A DNA stretch of 64,000 bases from an uncultured Marvinbryantia sp. (GTDB lineage: Bacteria; Bacillota; Clostridia; Lachnospirales; Lachnospiraceae): the NCBI GenBank assembly GCA_937915375.1, contig CALDMO010000042.1:80570-144569 (forward strand), in the 5' to 3' direction. A program made the position numbers and the translations under genes. Shown one piece after another: positions 45,959 to 55,164 of the stretch. Each line of letters begins with the position of its first letter. Position 1 is the first letter of the stretch. Below the pieces are notes generated by a model. That model saw nothing but the letters and a program-made list of their open reading frames with translations, did no database searches and was not told where the DNA came from.

Positions 45959-47638
45959 CTAGTATTTTTTTGCAGTCTCTGCCAGTTCTTTCATTTCACG
46001 GGCGCTTTGCATAGTAAGCTCCGTAATCTGTGCACCGCCTAAAATACGCGCCAATTCTTCAATGCTTTCTTCTCTTTCAAGCGTTCTGATTCGCGTCACG
46101 GTTCTGCCGTCCTGCACTGTTTTTTCAATCAAGAAATGACTATCTGCCATCGAAGCGATCTGTGCCAGATGTGTGATACACAACACCTGATGATTCCGGG
46201 CGATCAGCGCCATTTTTTCAGAAACCTTCTGTGCTGTACGACCGCTGATACCAACATCAATCTCATCAAAGATCAGTGTCGGCATCTCATCCTTTTCTGC
46301 CAACACAGTCTTCAGCGCCAGCATAATGCGCGAAAGTTCTCCGCCTGATGCTACATCTGCAAGCGGACGCAGCGGTAAGCCCGGATTCAGAGAAATCAAA
46401 AAGCAGACCTCGTCAAACCCATTTGCGCCAGGCTCTGCAGTTTGTTCCACACGAATGGCAAATTTCGTCTCCAAAAAATTTAAATCCTGCAGTTCTTCCT
46501 GTATCACAGCAGAAAGCTTCTTCGCAAAACACGTACGGATTTCTGACATCGCTTCCGCGTTTTCCCGCAAACGCTGTTCACTCTCTTTATATTGTTTCTC
46601 CAGTTTTGCAAGATATGTATCGTAATCAAGAAGCTGCTGTAAACGCGCTTCTTTTTCCTCTCGATACGCCAAAATCTGCTCGATCGAATTTCCATATTTT
46701 GTTTTCATGCGATTAATCGTATCAAGACGCTCTTCCACCTGAGAAAATTCCTTTTCATCAAATGTAAGTTCTTCCAGATAATCGGAAAGTTCCCGATTAA
46801 AATCCGTCAGCAGACTTTCCACCTCGGCCAACTGATTATTGAGATTAGAAAGATGTTCATCATATGCGCTGACTGCCATAATTCTCTGCAGCGCTCTGGA
46901 AACAAAATCGGAAGCGTTTTCCCGCCCCTCCGAAAGCAGCTGATAAGCTTCTGACGCATCCTGCGCAATCCTTCTTGCATTTGCCAGCCGTTTAAACTGC
47001 TGTTCCAGTTCTTCATCCTCATTCGGGCGCAGATTGCAGTTATCGATTTCCTCCACCTCATACTGCAAAAAATCGAATTCTTTTTTACGCTGCGCCTCGT
47101 CCAGCCGCGCGCTTTCCAACTCTTTTTTATGTGCCGCATACGCTTCGTAAAGCACTGCTCCCTTTTCTTTTAATGGCTGCAGCTGTGCTCCGGCAAATTC
47201 ATCAAGAATTTTCAGATGATTTTTTTGATATAATAAGGATTGGTGTTCATGCTGTCCATGAATATCGATCAACACGGACGCAAGCTCACGAATCACTGAA
47301 ACCGGAACTGTCTCGCCATTCACCTTACTGATACTGCGGTTATTGACCATTCTTCGGCTTAAAATCAGCTGTCCGTCCTCAAGCGGCAGATCCAGTTCCA
47401 GCATTTTCTGTCGGATTGCCTCCGTTTCTGCCGAAAACACCAATTCCACTAACGCACTGTCCGCGTCTTCTCTTGCAAAACCTTTAAATCCCTGCATGCC
47501 AAGCGCCACATTGATCGACCCGAGAATAATGGATTTTCCCGCTCCGGTCTCTCCGCTTAAAATATTCAATCCGCCTGTAAAATCAACATCCAGTTCACGA
47601 ATCAGCGCCATATTTTTCACATGTAAATTTAGAAGCAT
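45959..47638 (-). CDS. recN: DNA repair protein RecN
   Basis: An SMC-like ATPase recruited to double-strand breaks. The 559 residues show the Walker A motif in LSGETGAGKSIILGSI (about 28-43), long coiled coils (about 150-360) and a C-terminal ABC half with LPLRPLADVASGGELSRIML (signature) and TLIFDEIDVGISG (Walker B). Full length for the family. Read with argR, 16 bases upstream. Confidence 0.97.
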   Translation of the reverse strand: MLLNLHVKNMALIRELDVDFTGGLNILSGETGAGKSIILGSINVALGMQGFKGFAREDADSALVELVFSAETEAIRQKMLELDLPLEDGQLILSRRMVNNRSISKVNGETVPVSVIRELASVLIDIHGQHEHQSLLYQKNHLKILDEFAGAQLQPLKEKGAVLYEAYAAHKKELESARLDEAQRKKEFDFLQYEVEEIDNCNLRPNEDEELEQQFKRLANARRIAQDASEAYQLLSEGRENASDFVSRALQRIMAVSAYDEHLSNLNNQLAEVESLLTDFNRELSDYLEELTFDEKEFSQVEERLDTINRMKTKYGNSIEQILAYREEKEARLQQLLDYDTYLAKLEKQYKESEQRLRENAEAMSEIRTCFAKKLSAVIQEELQDLNFLETKFAIRVEQTAEPGANGFDEVCFLISLNPGLPLRPLADVASGGELSRIMLALKTVLAEKDEMPTLIFDEIDVGISGRTAQKVSEKMALIARNHQVLCITHLAQIASMADSHFLIEKTVQDGRTVTRIRTLEREESIEELARILGGAQITELTMQSAREMKELAETAKKY

Positions 47639-47654
47639 AAAATTCTCCTGCGTA

Positions 47655-48110
47655 TTACTGACTATCCAGTATTCTTCTGAGTTTATCCATCACAATCAGG
47701 GTATCATCTATACTGCGCACCGCACACATGATCGTATCGTCTCCCGCGATACAGCCGGCAATCTCATTTAAATGCATAGCGTCCATCGCGGCTGCCACAG
47801 CCATTGCCATCCCGGAAACCGTACGGATCACAAGTATATTCTGCGCCATATCCATAGAAAGAAAACCGTCGCGCAGCACACGCAGATATTTTTCATCCAG
47901 ATTGCGGCTATGTGAATCCATCACCACATATTTCTGTCTGCCGCCGTCCGTGGACATTTTAGTCAGCTTCAACTCACGAATATCTCTGGAGATCGTCGCC
48001 TGCGTCACCCGAAATCCGGCCTTTTGCAAACGTTCCGCCAGTTCTTCCTGTGTTTCAATATCATGCTGATTAATGATCTCCACAATTTTTGCATGTCTTT
48101 CAATTTTCAT
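47655..48110 (-). CDS. argR: Arginine repressor
   Basis: The 151-residue ArgR/AhrC has an N-terminal winged helix (about 1-70, with VTQATISRDIRELKLTKM) and a C-terminal hexamerisation/arginine-binding domain with GCIAGDDTIMCAVRS. It represses arginine synthesis and may activate catabolism. It lies between nadK and recN, an arrangement conserved across Clostridia and Bacilli. No ARG box was sought here. Confidence 0.97.
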   Translation of the reverse strand: MKIERHAKIVEIINQHDIETQEELAERLQKAGFRVTQATISRDIRELKLTKMSTDGGRQKYVVMDSHSRNLDEKYLRVLRDGFLSMDMAQNILVIRTVSGMAMAVAAAMDAMHLNEIAGCIAGDDTIMCAVRSIDDTLIVMDKLRRILDSQ

Positions 48111-48170
48111 ATTTTCCTCCCGATGACTGTTTTATGCCATACCGCAGTTTCTGCCGATGGATACCGTTTT

Positions 48171-49031
48171 TTATGCTCCGCTCATTTTTCGTCTGAGTAT
48201 TTCCAAAAAGCTTACCTGATCTGTTTTCGCAAAACAGACTGTTCTGCTCGATTTTTCTATTTCAATATAATCCTTGCTATTCATCCGCACCGTCGTATCA
48301 CCGTCAAACGTCGCCTCAGCCTCTTCACTGTTTTCGCCGCGCTGACCGATCTCAATCGTAATCTTCGCGTCATCCGGTAAAATCACGCTGCGAGCCGTCA
48401 AAGTATGCGGCGCGATCGGTGTAATCAGGATCATCGACGCTGCCGGAGCTACAATCGGACCGCCGGCTGAAAGATTATAACCGGTAGAACCTGTCGGTGT
48501 AGAAACAATAATTCCATCCGCACTGTATGAATTTAAAAAACGGCCATTTACGAAAATATGAAAATCACTGACGCGCAGACGGCCGCTTCTGGCAATCACA
48601 ATATCATTTAAAGCAATATCAGAAAGAATCTTTTTGCTGCCGCGGAATGCGCTGCCTGCCAGCATCATGCGCTCCTCTAAAATGCACTGATCAACCATCA
48701 GCTTTTCAAGTTCTTGCTCAATATTCTCCACACCGGCTTCCGCCAGATAACCAAGTGTCCCCATATTGATGCCAAACAGAGGAATATGCCGATCCACTAA
48801 GTCCCTGGACGCCTGCAGTACCGTGCCGTCGCCGCCAAGCACCAACACGCAGTCCGTATTTGCCGGTACGCCTGCCGGATCAGTATATTTATAATTACGC
48901 ACCGCGTATTTGCCACAATCTTCCTGAATCTGACACGTTTTATTCCGTTCCGTCAGGTATTTCTGGATCTGTTTCGCCACTTTATGCTGCGGATCTTTGA
49001 GTATGTTTGAAATCACAAAAAAATGCTCCAT
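48171..49031 (-). CDS. nadK: NAD kinase
   Basis: Phosphorylates NAD to NADP. The 286 residues hold the catalytic GGDGTVLQASRDL (about 65-77) and the NE/D-type loop VSTPTGSTGYNLSAGGPIVA. Start 49031 (MEHFFVISNI) follows GGGTGAG. A GTG at 49040 overlaps the tlyA stop and is a less likely start. It is coupled to tlyA within the dxs-recN cluster. Confidence 0.96.
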   Translation of the reverse strand: MEHFFVISNILKDPQHKVAKQIQKYLTERNKTCQIQEDCGKYAVRNYKYTDPAGVPANTDCVLVLGGDGTVLQASRDLVDRHIPLFGINMGTLGYLAEAGVENIEQELEKLMVDQCILEERMMLAGSAFRGSKKILSDIALNDIVIARSGRLRVSDFHIFVNGRFLNSYSADGIIVSTPTGSTGYNLSAGGPIVAPAASMILITPIAPHTLTARSVILPDDAKITIEIGQRGENSEEAEATFDGDTTVRMNSKDYIEIEKSSRTVCFAKTDQVSFLEILRRKMSGA

Positions 49032-49036
49032 AAATC

Positions 49037-49846
49037 TCACCCGTTTTTGTCCAGAGACGCATGTGCCGCTTCCACAATCTCGTGTACCGAAAAGCTATAA
49101 GCACTTTCCGAATTTTCTCCTTTTTTCAGGTGCAGCAGGTACTCAATATTTCCCTCCGGTCCTTTAATTGGTGAATATTCCAACTCCTTCACCGCAAAAC
49201 CTAGCTCTTTTGCACAGGCAATCACCGCTTCAATCACTTCTTCATGAACCGCCGGATCACGCACCACGCCCTTTTTACCGACTTTTTCTCTTCCCGCTTC
49301 AAACTGCGGTTTGATCAAGCAGACAATCTCGCCCTCATCCGTCAGAAGCTCTCTTACCGCCGGAAGTACCTTGCTCAGAGAAATAAATGATACATCGATC
49401 GAAGCAAAATCAACCGCCTCACCGATATCCTCCGGCACCACATAACGGATATTCGTCTTTTCCATGCAGACCACACGCGAATCCTGACGCAGCTTCCAGT
49501 CAAGCTGCCCGTAGCCGACATCCACCGAAAATACCTTTACCGCGCCGTTTTGCAGCATACAATCCGTAAACCCACCGGTGGAAGCTCCCACATCCATACA
49601 GGTTTTTCCTTCTAAAGTAATATCAAAATGCGACATTGCCTTTTCCAACTTTAAGCCGCCTCGGCTGACATATTTCAGAGTATTTCCTTTAATCGTGATA
49701 TCCGCCGTATCCGCGAACATCGTACCCGCCTTATCTTCTCTCTGGCCATTTACCAAAACACTGCCCGCCATAATCATGGCCTTGGCTTTTTCCCTGGAAA
49801 GCGCCAAGCCTCTTTGCACCAGCAAAATATCAAGTCTTTCTTTCAT
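49037..49846 (-). CDS. tlyA: TlyA family rRNA (cytidine-2'-O)-methyltransferase
   Basis: Probable 2'-O-methylation of ribosomal RNA, as shown for mycobacterial TlyA; the family was once called haemolysin. The 269 residues have an N-terminal S4 RNA-binding domain (ERLDILLVQRGLALSREKAK) and an FtsJ-type Rossmann methyltransferase with CMDVGASTGGFTDCMLQNGA as the SAM site. Start 49846 follows TGAGG, just beyond the dxs stop; a longer frame would overlap dxs. Confidence 0.93.
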   Translation of the reverse strand: MKERLDILLVQRGLALSREKAKAMIMAGSVLVNGQREDKAGTMFADTADITIKGNTLKYVSRGGLKLEKAMSHFDITLEGKTCMDVGASTGGFTDCMLQNGAVKVFSVDVGYGQLDWKLRQDSRVVCMEKTNIRYVVPEDIGEAVDFASIDVSFISLSKVLPAVRELLTDEGEIVCLIKPQFEAGREKVGKKGVVRDPAVHEEVIEAVIACAKELGFAVKELEYSPIKGPEGNIEYLLHLKKGENSESAYSFSVHEIVEAAHASLDKNG

Positions 49847-49856
49847 CTGTTTTTCC

Positions 49857-51722
49857 TCATAAACCAATATATTCCGCAATGATCCGCTTCACGATCGAGT
49901 CCGCGTCGATACCGGACTCTTCTTTTAATATATCAACATTTCCGTGCTCGATGTAATCATCCGGCAGAGAAACATTTATACTGCGCATCCGGCTGCCAAT
50001 CTCGTTTAAATATTCCAGTACACGCTCACCGAAACCGCCGTTTTTCACGTTCTCTTCCATCGTCACAAGCAACTTATGGTCTTTTTCCAGTTCGCGCACT
50101 ACCTCCGCATCAAACGGCTTTACAAAACGCGCGTTTATCAGGGTACAGGCATATCCTCTCTCCCGCAGACGTTCACGCACTTCTACCGCCGTTTTTACCA
50201 TACTGCCAACCGCCAGAAGAGCGATCTCCGTCTCATCAAAAATAACTTCTGCCTTGCCATAATGAATTGGCGCCCGGAAGCGCTCCAAGCCGTCATAAGC
50301 CTCTCCGCGCGGATAACGCAGAGCAATCGGCCCATGATACCCGACTGCAAATTTCATCATATCAGAAAGCTCCCATTTATTTTTCGGAGCCATCACGCAC
50401 ATATTTGGAATGCTGGCAAGATACGACAGATCAAAAATACCCTGATGCGTCTCTCCGTCGCTGCCCACCAACCCTGCACGGTCAATCGCAAAAATTACAT
50501 GCAGATTCTGGATACAGACATCGTGCAGCACCTGATCATAGGCACGCTGTAAAAACGAAGAGTACACAGCCACAACCGGGATCAGACCGGCTGAAGCCAT
50601 TCCTGCCGCAAACGTCACCGCATGCTGTTCCGCAATCCCAACATCAAAAAAACGATCGGGAAACATATTTCGGAAACGTTTCAGACCAGTACCGTCCGGC
50701 ATCGCCGCGGTGATCGCCACCACATTCGGTTCCCGATCTCCCATCTTTCGCATGACGGTAGAAAAAACATCCGTATAATTTGCCTTGGTGCGTTTCTTTT
50801 TCGGAAGCCCCGTTTCAATATCAAACGGTTCTGCCCCGTGGAATCTGGCCGGATGACGCATTGCCGGTTCATATCCGTTTCCTTTTTGCGTACAGACATG
50901 CAGCACCACTGCGCCTTTCACCTTCTTAGCCTCACCAAAACTGTGTACAAGCTGCTCCAGATTGTGTCCGTCCACCGGTCCCAGATAAGTCAGATCCATC
51001 TCTTCAAACAACATCCCCGGCACAAAAAACTGTTTCAATCCTTTTTTCGTGCGGTGCACACGCTCTACAATCTGCTCACCGTAAACCGGAATTTTAGACA
51101 ATGTATTTTTTATGCCCTCATTTAAATGCATATAGCCGTCTTTGGTACGCACAGAATTCAAATAGCTGGAAAGACCGCCGACATTCTCTGAAATAGACAT
51201 GTTATTGTCATTTAATACAATAATAAAATTCGTATTTAAACGGGATGCGTTATTGAGTGCCTCCCATGCCATGCCGCCGGTCATCGCGCCGTCGCCGATC
51301 ACCGACACAACATAATGATTTTCTTTTTTGATGTCACGCGCCATCGCATAACCCAGCCCCGCCGATATAGATGTCGAACTGTGTCCGGTATCAAACGCGT
51401 CACATTCACTCTCCTTGCGTTTCGGGAAACCGCTCATACCGCCGAATTTGCGTAAGGTATCAAAACCGCTGCGCCGGCCGGTCAGCAGCTTATGTGTATA
51501 AGACTGGTGTCCGACATCCCAAATGATCTTATCCTGCGGCAAGGTAAAACTTAAATGCATTGCCATCGTCAATTCCACCACGCCAAGATTTGATCCAAGA
51601 TGACCGCCGTTCTCACTGATCTTCTCGATCAAAAACGCGCGAATCTCCTCCGCCAGTGTGTCCAGCTCATTTTTATTTAAAAGTTTAATATCATTTTCTT
51701 TTTGTATTCTATCAAGAACCAT
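49857..51722 (-). CDS. dxs: 1-deoxy-D-xylulose-5-phosphate synthase
   Basis: First step of the MEP isoprenoid pathway (pyruvate plus glyceraldehyde-3-phosphate, TPP-dependent); also feeds thiamine and pyridoxal. The 621 residues contain WDVGHQSYTHKLLTGR, the TPP motif VIGDGAMTGGMAWEALNNAS and the transketolase-type pyrimidine domain with DVGIAEQHAVTFAAGMA. The ATG at 51722 follows AGGTG; a GTG nine bases upstream is a weaker choice. Next to ispA, so two isoprenoid genes are co-transcribed. Confidence 0.97.
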   Translation of the reverse strand: MVLDRIQKENDIKLLNKNELDTLAEEIRAFLIEKISENGGHLGSNLGVVELTMAMHLSFTLPQDKIIWDVGHQSYTHKLLTGRRSGFDTLRKFGGMSGFPKRKESECDAFDTGHSSTSISAGLGYAMARDIKKENHYVVSVIGDGAMTGGMAWEALNNASRLNTNFIIVLNDNNMSISENVGGLSSYLNSVRTKDGYMHLNEGIKNTLSKIPVYGEQIVERVHRTKKGLKQFFVPGMLFEEMDLTYLGPVDGHNLEQLVHSFGEAKKVKGAVVLHVCTQKGNGYEPAMRHPARFHGAEPFDIETGLPKKKRTKANYTDVFSTVMRKMGDREPNVVAITAAMPDGTGLKRFRNMFPDRFFDVGIAEQHAVTFAAGMASAGLIPVVAVYSSFLQRAYDQVLHDVCIQNLHVIFAIDRAGLVGSDGETHQGIFDLSYLASIPNMCVMAPKNKWELSDMMKFAVGYHGPIALRYPRGEAYDGLERFRAPIHYGKAEVIFDETEIALLAVGSMVKTAVEVRERLRERGYACTLINARFVKPFDAEVVRELEKDHKLLVTMEENVKNGGFGERVLEYLNEIGSRMRSINVSLPDDYIEHGNVDILKEESGIDADSIVKRIIAEYIGL

Positions 51723-51734
51723 ATTTTTCACCTG

Positions 51735-52622
51735 TCAGTTCTGCCTGTTGATCAGCGCACAGATCAGTTCTTCCAAAAACTCATTTTTTCTGGAAAGAGA
51801 CTTAAGATTCGCAAGCGCACGGTCAGAAACCGCTTTTACGTCTGCCTTTGCTTTTTCCACTCCCTCAAGGCTTACGTATGTGGTTTTTTCATTCTTTTCA
51901 TCGCTGCGAATCGGTTTTCCCAACACTTCCTGCGTACTTGTCACATCCAGAATATCATCCTGAATTTGAAATGCCAACCCCACATCCGCCGCTACTTTGG
52001 CAATAATCTCTGTTTCTTCATCAGACGCACCTGCCAAAATTGCGCCGACCATCATAGATGCCTCTATAAGAGCACTCGTTTTTAAATAGTAGATAAAATT
52101 CAGCTTGTCTTTTTCTAAGGCCTGCCCTTCCGACTGCACATCAACTGCCTGACCGCCCAGCATGCCAAACGCTCCGGTCTTTTGTGTCAGCACGATCAGC
52201 GCTTTACCAACCGCTACATTCTCCGGATCGATCTGAAAAGCCTGGCAGGCTGTTTCATAGGCATAATTGAGCAGCGCATCGCCTGCCAGAATCGCGATAT
52301 CCTCACCATAAACAATATGGGTTGTTTTTCTGCCGCGGCGATAATCGTCGTTATCGATTGCCGGCAGATCATCATGAATCAGCGAATGTGTATGAATCAT
52401 CTCCATCGCCGCCATAAACGGCTCTACCACCTTTTCATGTCCTCCAAACAAGCGATATGTTTCCTGCATCAGCAGCGGCCGCAGGCGTTTTCCACCCGAA
52501 GTCATGCTATAATTCATCGCCTCCAGCAATGTCTTTTGGTAGCCTGTCTCTTCCGGCAGATACCGGTAAATAATTTCCTGTACTCCTTGTGTACGCTGCT
52601 GCAGTTCTTCCTTAAAATTCAT
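51735..52622 (-). CDS. ispA: Polyprenyl synthetase (farnesyl/geranyl diphosphate synthase)
   Basis: Condenses isopentenyl diphosphate with allylic diphosphates. The 295 residues have the first Asp-rich motif IHDDLPAIDNDDYRRG and the second QIQDDILDVTS, plus GGKRLRPLLM. Start 52622 follows AAGGAG and overlaps the xseB stop. Chain length cannot be fixed with certainty; C15 is usual for this genomic position. Confidence 0.94.
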   Translation of the reverse strand: MNFKEELQQRTQGVQEIIYRYLPEETGYQKTLLEAMNYSMTSGGKRLRPLLMQETYRLFGGHEKVVEPFMAAMEMIHTHSLIHDDLPAIDNDDYRRGRKTTHIVYGEDIAILAGDALLNYAYETACQAFQIDPENVAVGKALIVLTQKTGAFGMLGGQAVDVQSEGQALEKDKLNFIYYLKTSALIEASMMVGAILAGASDEETEIIAKVAADVGLAFQIQDDILDVTSTQEVLGKPIRSDEKNEKTTYVSLEGVEKAKADVKAVSDRALANLKSLSRKNEFLEELICALINRQN

Positions 52623-52839
52623 GTAGTTCTCCTTCTTCACTGAGTACCTGCATCTTTTTTTCTACCTGATCTATCTTCTCGTTACAATGCTTCAGCAGTT
52701 CCATCCCCTTTTGATAAGCTGTAAACGATTCTTCCAGGGTAATTTCTCTGCTCTCCAGAGCAGTCAGCAACTCCTCCAACTCTTCAAACGATTCTTCCAG
52801 CGTCAGTTCCTGCTCTTTTTTTATCTTTCTCTCTGCCAT
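52612..52839 (-). CDS. xseB: Exodeoxyribonuclease VII small subunit
   Basis: A 75-residue all-helical subunit: LTLEESFEELEELLTALESR and ITLEESFTAYQKGMELLKHC are the family repeats. It binds XseA in several copies. It starts directly after the xseA stop and its end overlaps ispA. Confidence 0.94.
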   Translation of the reverse strand: MAERKIKKEQELTLEESFEELEELLTALESREITLEESFTAYQKGMELLKHCNEKIDQVEKKMQVLSEEGELHEF

Positions 52840-52840
52840 A

Positions 52841-54079
52841 TCACCGATTTTCCTTTTTCTGCTTTTCCGCTGCATACCAGACATTTTCCACCGCTTCCAC
52901 CTTTGCGCGGATCAGCCCGTCCGAAACAAACACACGGATATTCTTCCCCTGCTCCGTCTCAGAAATCTCTGTAATCGTTCTGCCTTGCTCATCTACTGTA
53001 TAGGAATATCCCTGTTTCAGCTTATCCAACGGAGAGAGTCCTTTCATCCGTTCAATATACAGCAGCATCTGATGTTTCTTTGTCTGCATAACACCTGATG
53101 CGCGCTCCTGCAGACGATTTTCATACTCCATCAGTCTCTGACGGTTTTCCCTGATCTGATTCTGCGGACTGGAGATCATAAGCCGTCTCTGCAGAGTATC
53201 TCGATCATGTCTGGCATATTGTATCTTTTCGCGCATCTGCCGCGAAAACTGCTGCTGGTACATCCACAGCCGTTCCAATACGCCCGCGATATCCGCCACA
53301 GCCAGTTCTGCCGCCGCAGACGGCGTCGGCGCCCGCATATCCGCCACAAAATCAGCAATCGTAAAGTCCGTCTCATGACCGACCGCAGAGATCACCGGCG
53401 TGCGGCAGTTAAAAATAGCCCGCGCAACGCTCTCTTCATTAAATGCCCACAAATCTTCAATTGAACCGCCGCCGCGTCCAACGATCAGTACGTCCAGGCC
53501 CAGCTTGTCAAGAGCTTCCAGTCCCTTTACTATACTGGGCGCTGCATCCTTTCCTTGCACCAATGCCGGATATAAAATCAGCTGCGCATATGGATTTCTG
53601 CGAGCGGCAATGTTCTGAATATCGCGGATTGCCGCTCCTGTAGGCGCCGTCACAATACCGATCTTAGCCGCAAACTGGGGAATCGGCTGTTTATATTCCT
53701 GGGCAAACATTCCCATCTCTTCCAATTCTGTTTTCAGTGCCTCAAACTTTTCATACAATAATCCGACACCGTCAAGAATAATCTCATTCGCATAAAGCTG
53801 GTAGCGTCCGTCGCGCTCATATACGCTGACACTGCCAAGTACAATTATATTCTGTCCATCGCGCATCTGAAATGAAAGACCGCCGCGGCTTCCCGCAAAC
53901 ATCACACATGCTATACTGCCAGTTTCATCCTTTAGAGAAAAATAAATATGTCCGGAGGTGTGATACTTACAGTTCGACACCTCACCTTTGACATACATCC
54001 GTCTCAGCATAAAATCCTGCGCAAACATATTTTTAATGTAATGATTGACCTGTCCGACAGAATAGACATTTTTCATCAT
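52841..54079 (-). CDS. xseA: Exodeoxyribonuclease VII large subunit
   Basis: Catalytic subunit of the bidirectional single-strand exonuclease. The 412 residues have an N-terminal OB fold (VKGEVSNCKYHTSGHIYFSL) and the catalytic region with RGGGSIEDLWAFNEESVARA and AVGHETDFTIADFVAD, then a coiled coil. The first ATG shares a base with the nusB stop (TAATG); an ATG directly after it could also be used. Confidence 0.96.
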   Translation of the reverse strand: MMKNVYSVGQVNHYIKNMFAQDFMLRRMYVKGEVSNCKYHTSGHIYFSLKDETGSIACVMFAGSRGGLSFQMRDGQNIIVLGSVSVYERDGRYQLYANEIILDGVGLLYEKFEALKTELEEMGMFAQEYKQPIPQFAAKIGIVTAPTGAAIRDIQNIAARRNPYAQLILYPALVQGKDAAPSIVKGLEALDKLGLDVLIVGRGGGSIEDLWAFNEESVARAIFNCRTPVISAVGHETDFTIADFVADMRAPTPSAAAELAVADIAGVLERLWMYQQQFSRQMREKIQYARHDRDTLQRRLMISSPQNQIRENRQRLMEYENRLQERASGVMQTKKHQMLLYIERMKGLSPLDKLKQGYSYTVDEQGRTITEISETEQGKNIRVFVSDGLIRAKVEAVENVWYAAEKQKKENR

Positions 54080-54483
54080 TATTTCACCACTTTGGCGAGT
54101 ACGCCATTGACAAAAGCCGGTGAATCATCGCCGCCGAATTTTTTCGCCAGCTCAACCGCCTCATTGATCGCCACGCCGACCGGAATGTCATCGTCTTCCA
54201 TCGCCTCATACGCCGCCAGACGTAAAATAGACAAATCAACCTTATTCATACGGTTTAATTTCCATCCGGTCGATGCCGCTGTCAGCTTTTCATCCAGCTG
54301 CGGCAGATGTTCGCGGATCTTTTTGTATTTTTCCAGAATATACTCCGCATCCTTGCCGGACGGAGCCGCTTCCTCAACCTCGTCCATGTAAAATTCTGCC
54401 TGCTCGCTGAGCTCGTTTCCCTCATAAAATTCCATTAAAAACAAAAGTTTAAAAATATGCTCCCGAATTTCTCTTCTGCTCAT
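54079..54483 (-). CDS. nusB: Transcription antitermination factor NusB
   Basis: A 134-residue RNA-binding protein that works with NusE/S10 in rRNA antitermination. It opens with SRREIREHIFKLLFLMEFYE and ends in the conserved VGVAINEAVELAKKFGGDDS and PAFVNGVL. It is the first gene of the nusB-xseAB-ispA-dxs-tlyA-nadK-argR-recN run. Confidence 0.96.
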   Translation of the reverse strand: MSRREIREHIFKLLFLMEFYEGNELSEQAEFYMDEVEEAAPSGKDAEYILEKYKKIREHLPQLDEKLTAASTGWKLNRMNKVDLSILRLAAYEAMEDDDIPVGVAINEAVELAKKFGGDDSPAFVNGVLAKVVK

Positions 54484-54509
54484 AAGTTCTCCTCATCAAA
54501 AATGTATTC

Positions 54510-54551
54510 TAAAAAAGACTGTCCCAAAAGGCAACCCTTTTGAGACAGTCT
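54510..54551 (-). terminator. Terminator between the Asp23-family gene and nusB
   Basis: A 17-position stem with one mismatch around a CAA loop and TTTTTT on the minus strand, just beyond the Asp23-family stop. Confidence 0.88.
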
Positions 54552-54556
54552 CATCA

Positions 54557-54943
54557 TTAATTGCCCTCTTCCATCTTCACAGCGGCAATCTGAATATTCA
54601 CGTTTTCAACGGTCAGCCCTGTCATATTTTCAATCGATGCTTTTACTTTCTCCTGCACCTTCTGACAAGTTTTTGGTATATTAGCGCCATATCCCAGGTT
54701 CAGTGTCAGGTCCACTGTTACCATGCGGTTTTCAATTGTCGTACGCACACCTCTTGCAAGATTGCGGACACCGAGTTTACTTACCAATTCATTTGTTATA
54801 TTTCCGCCCATGCTTGCCACGCCTTTTACTTCAGTGGCAGCCAGACCTGCAATAATCGTAATCACCTCATGAGAAATAAAAATCTGTCCGGCAGTTTCAT
54901 TTTCCATAACGGTGTATCCGTTCTGCACTTCTTCCCTACCCAT
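54557..54943 (-). CDS. Asp23/Gls24 family envelope stress response protein
   Basis: A 128-residue protein of the Asp23 family (YqhY-like). It contains FISHEVITIIAGLAATEVKG, TVDLTLNLGYGANIPKTCQK and VQEKVKASIENMTGLTVENV. In Bacillus the yqhY gene sits beside accBC and nusB and affects fatty-acid synthesis, so the position is conserved here. GGAGG precedes the ATG. Confidence 0.93.
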   Translation of the reverse strand: MGREEVQNGYTVMENETAGQIFISHEVITIIAGLAATEVKGVASMGGNITNELVSKLGVRNLARGVRTTIENRMVTVDLTLNLGYGANIPKTCQKVQEKVKASIENMTGLTVENVNIQIAAVKMEEGN

Positions 54944-54994
54944 AATCGTTGACCTCCTTTTGTAACCATTCTGGTAAATGTCACATTATTAGAT

Positions 54995-55023
54995 AGTATA
55001 ACAAGTTTTTGAAGGTTTGTAAA
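54995..55023 (-). promoter_or_regulatory. Sigma-A promoter of the Asp23-family gene
   Basis: TTTACA (55023-55018), 17-base spacer, TATACT (55000-54995) on the minus strand. A short palindrome ACCATTCTGGT follows in the leader at 54965-54975. Confidence 0.75.
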
Positions 55024-55040
55024 CTGTTTTCAAATATCTT

Positions 55041-55160
55041 CTGCGCCATGCTTCTCGCGGCCTTCGGCCTCTCGTTGGACGCTGCTCGCCCTATGCAGAA
55101 ACGCCTACTTTGTGCTTACACGCAAGCTTGACACACATGTCAGGCATTTCTGCGCATGGC
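55041..55160. repeat. Structured intergenic element, possible dispersed repeat
   Basis: About 120 bp between prfC and the Asp23-family promoter with nested inverted repeats: outer GCCATGC/GCATGGC, inner GCAGAAAcGCCT/AGGCaTTTCTGC (one mismatch), and small hairpins GGCC-TTC-GGCC and TGACA-CACA-TGTCA. No open reading frame of note. It looks like a dispersed palindromic repeat or a structured RNA; only one copy is in this window. Confidence 0.5.
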
Positions 55161-55164
55161 TTGT

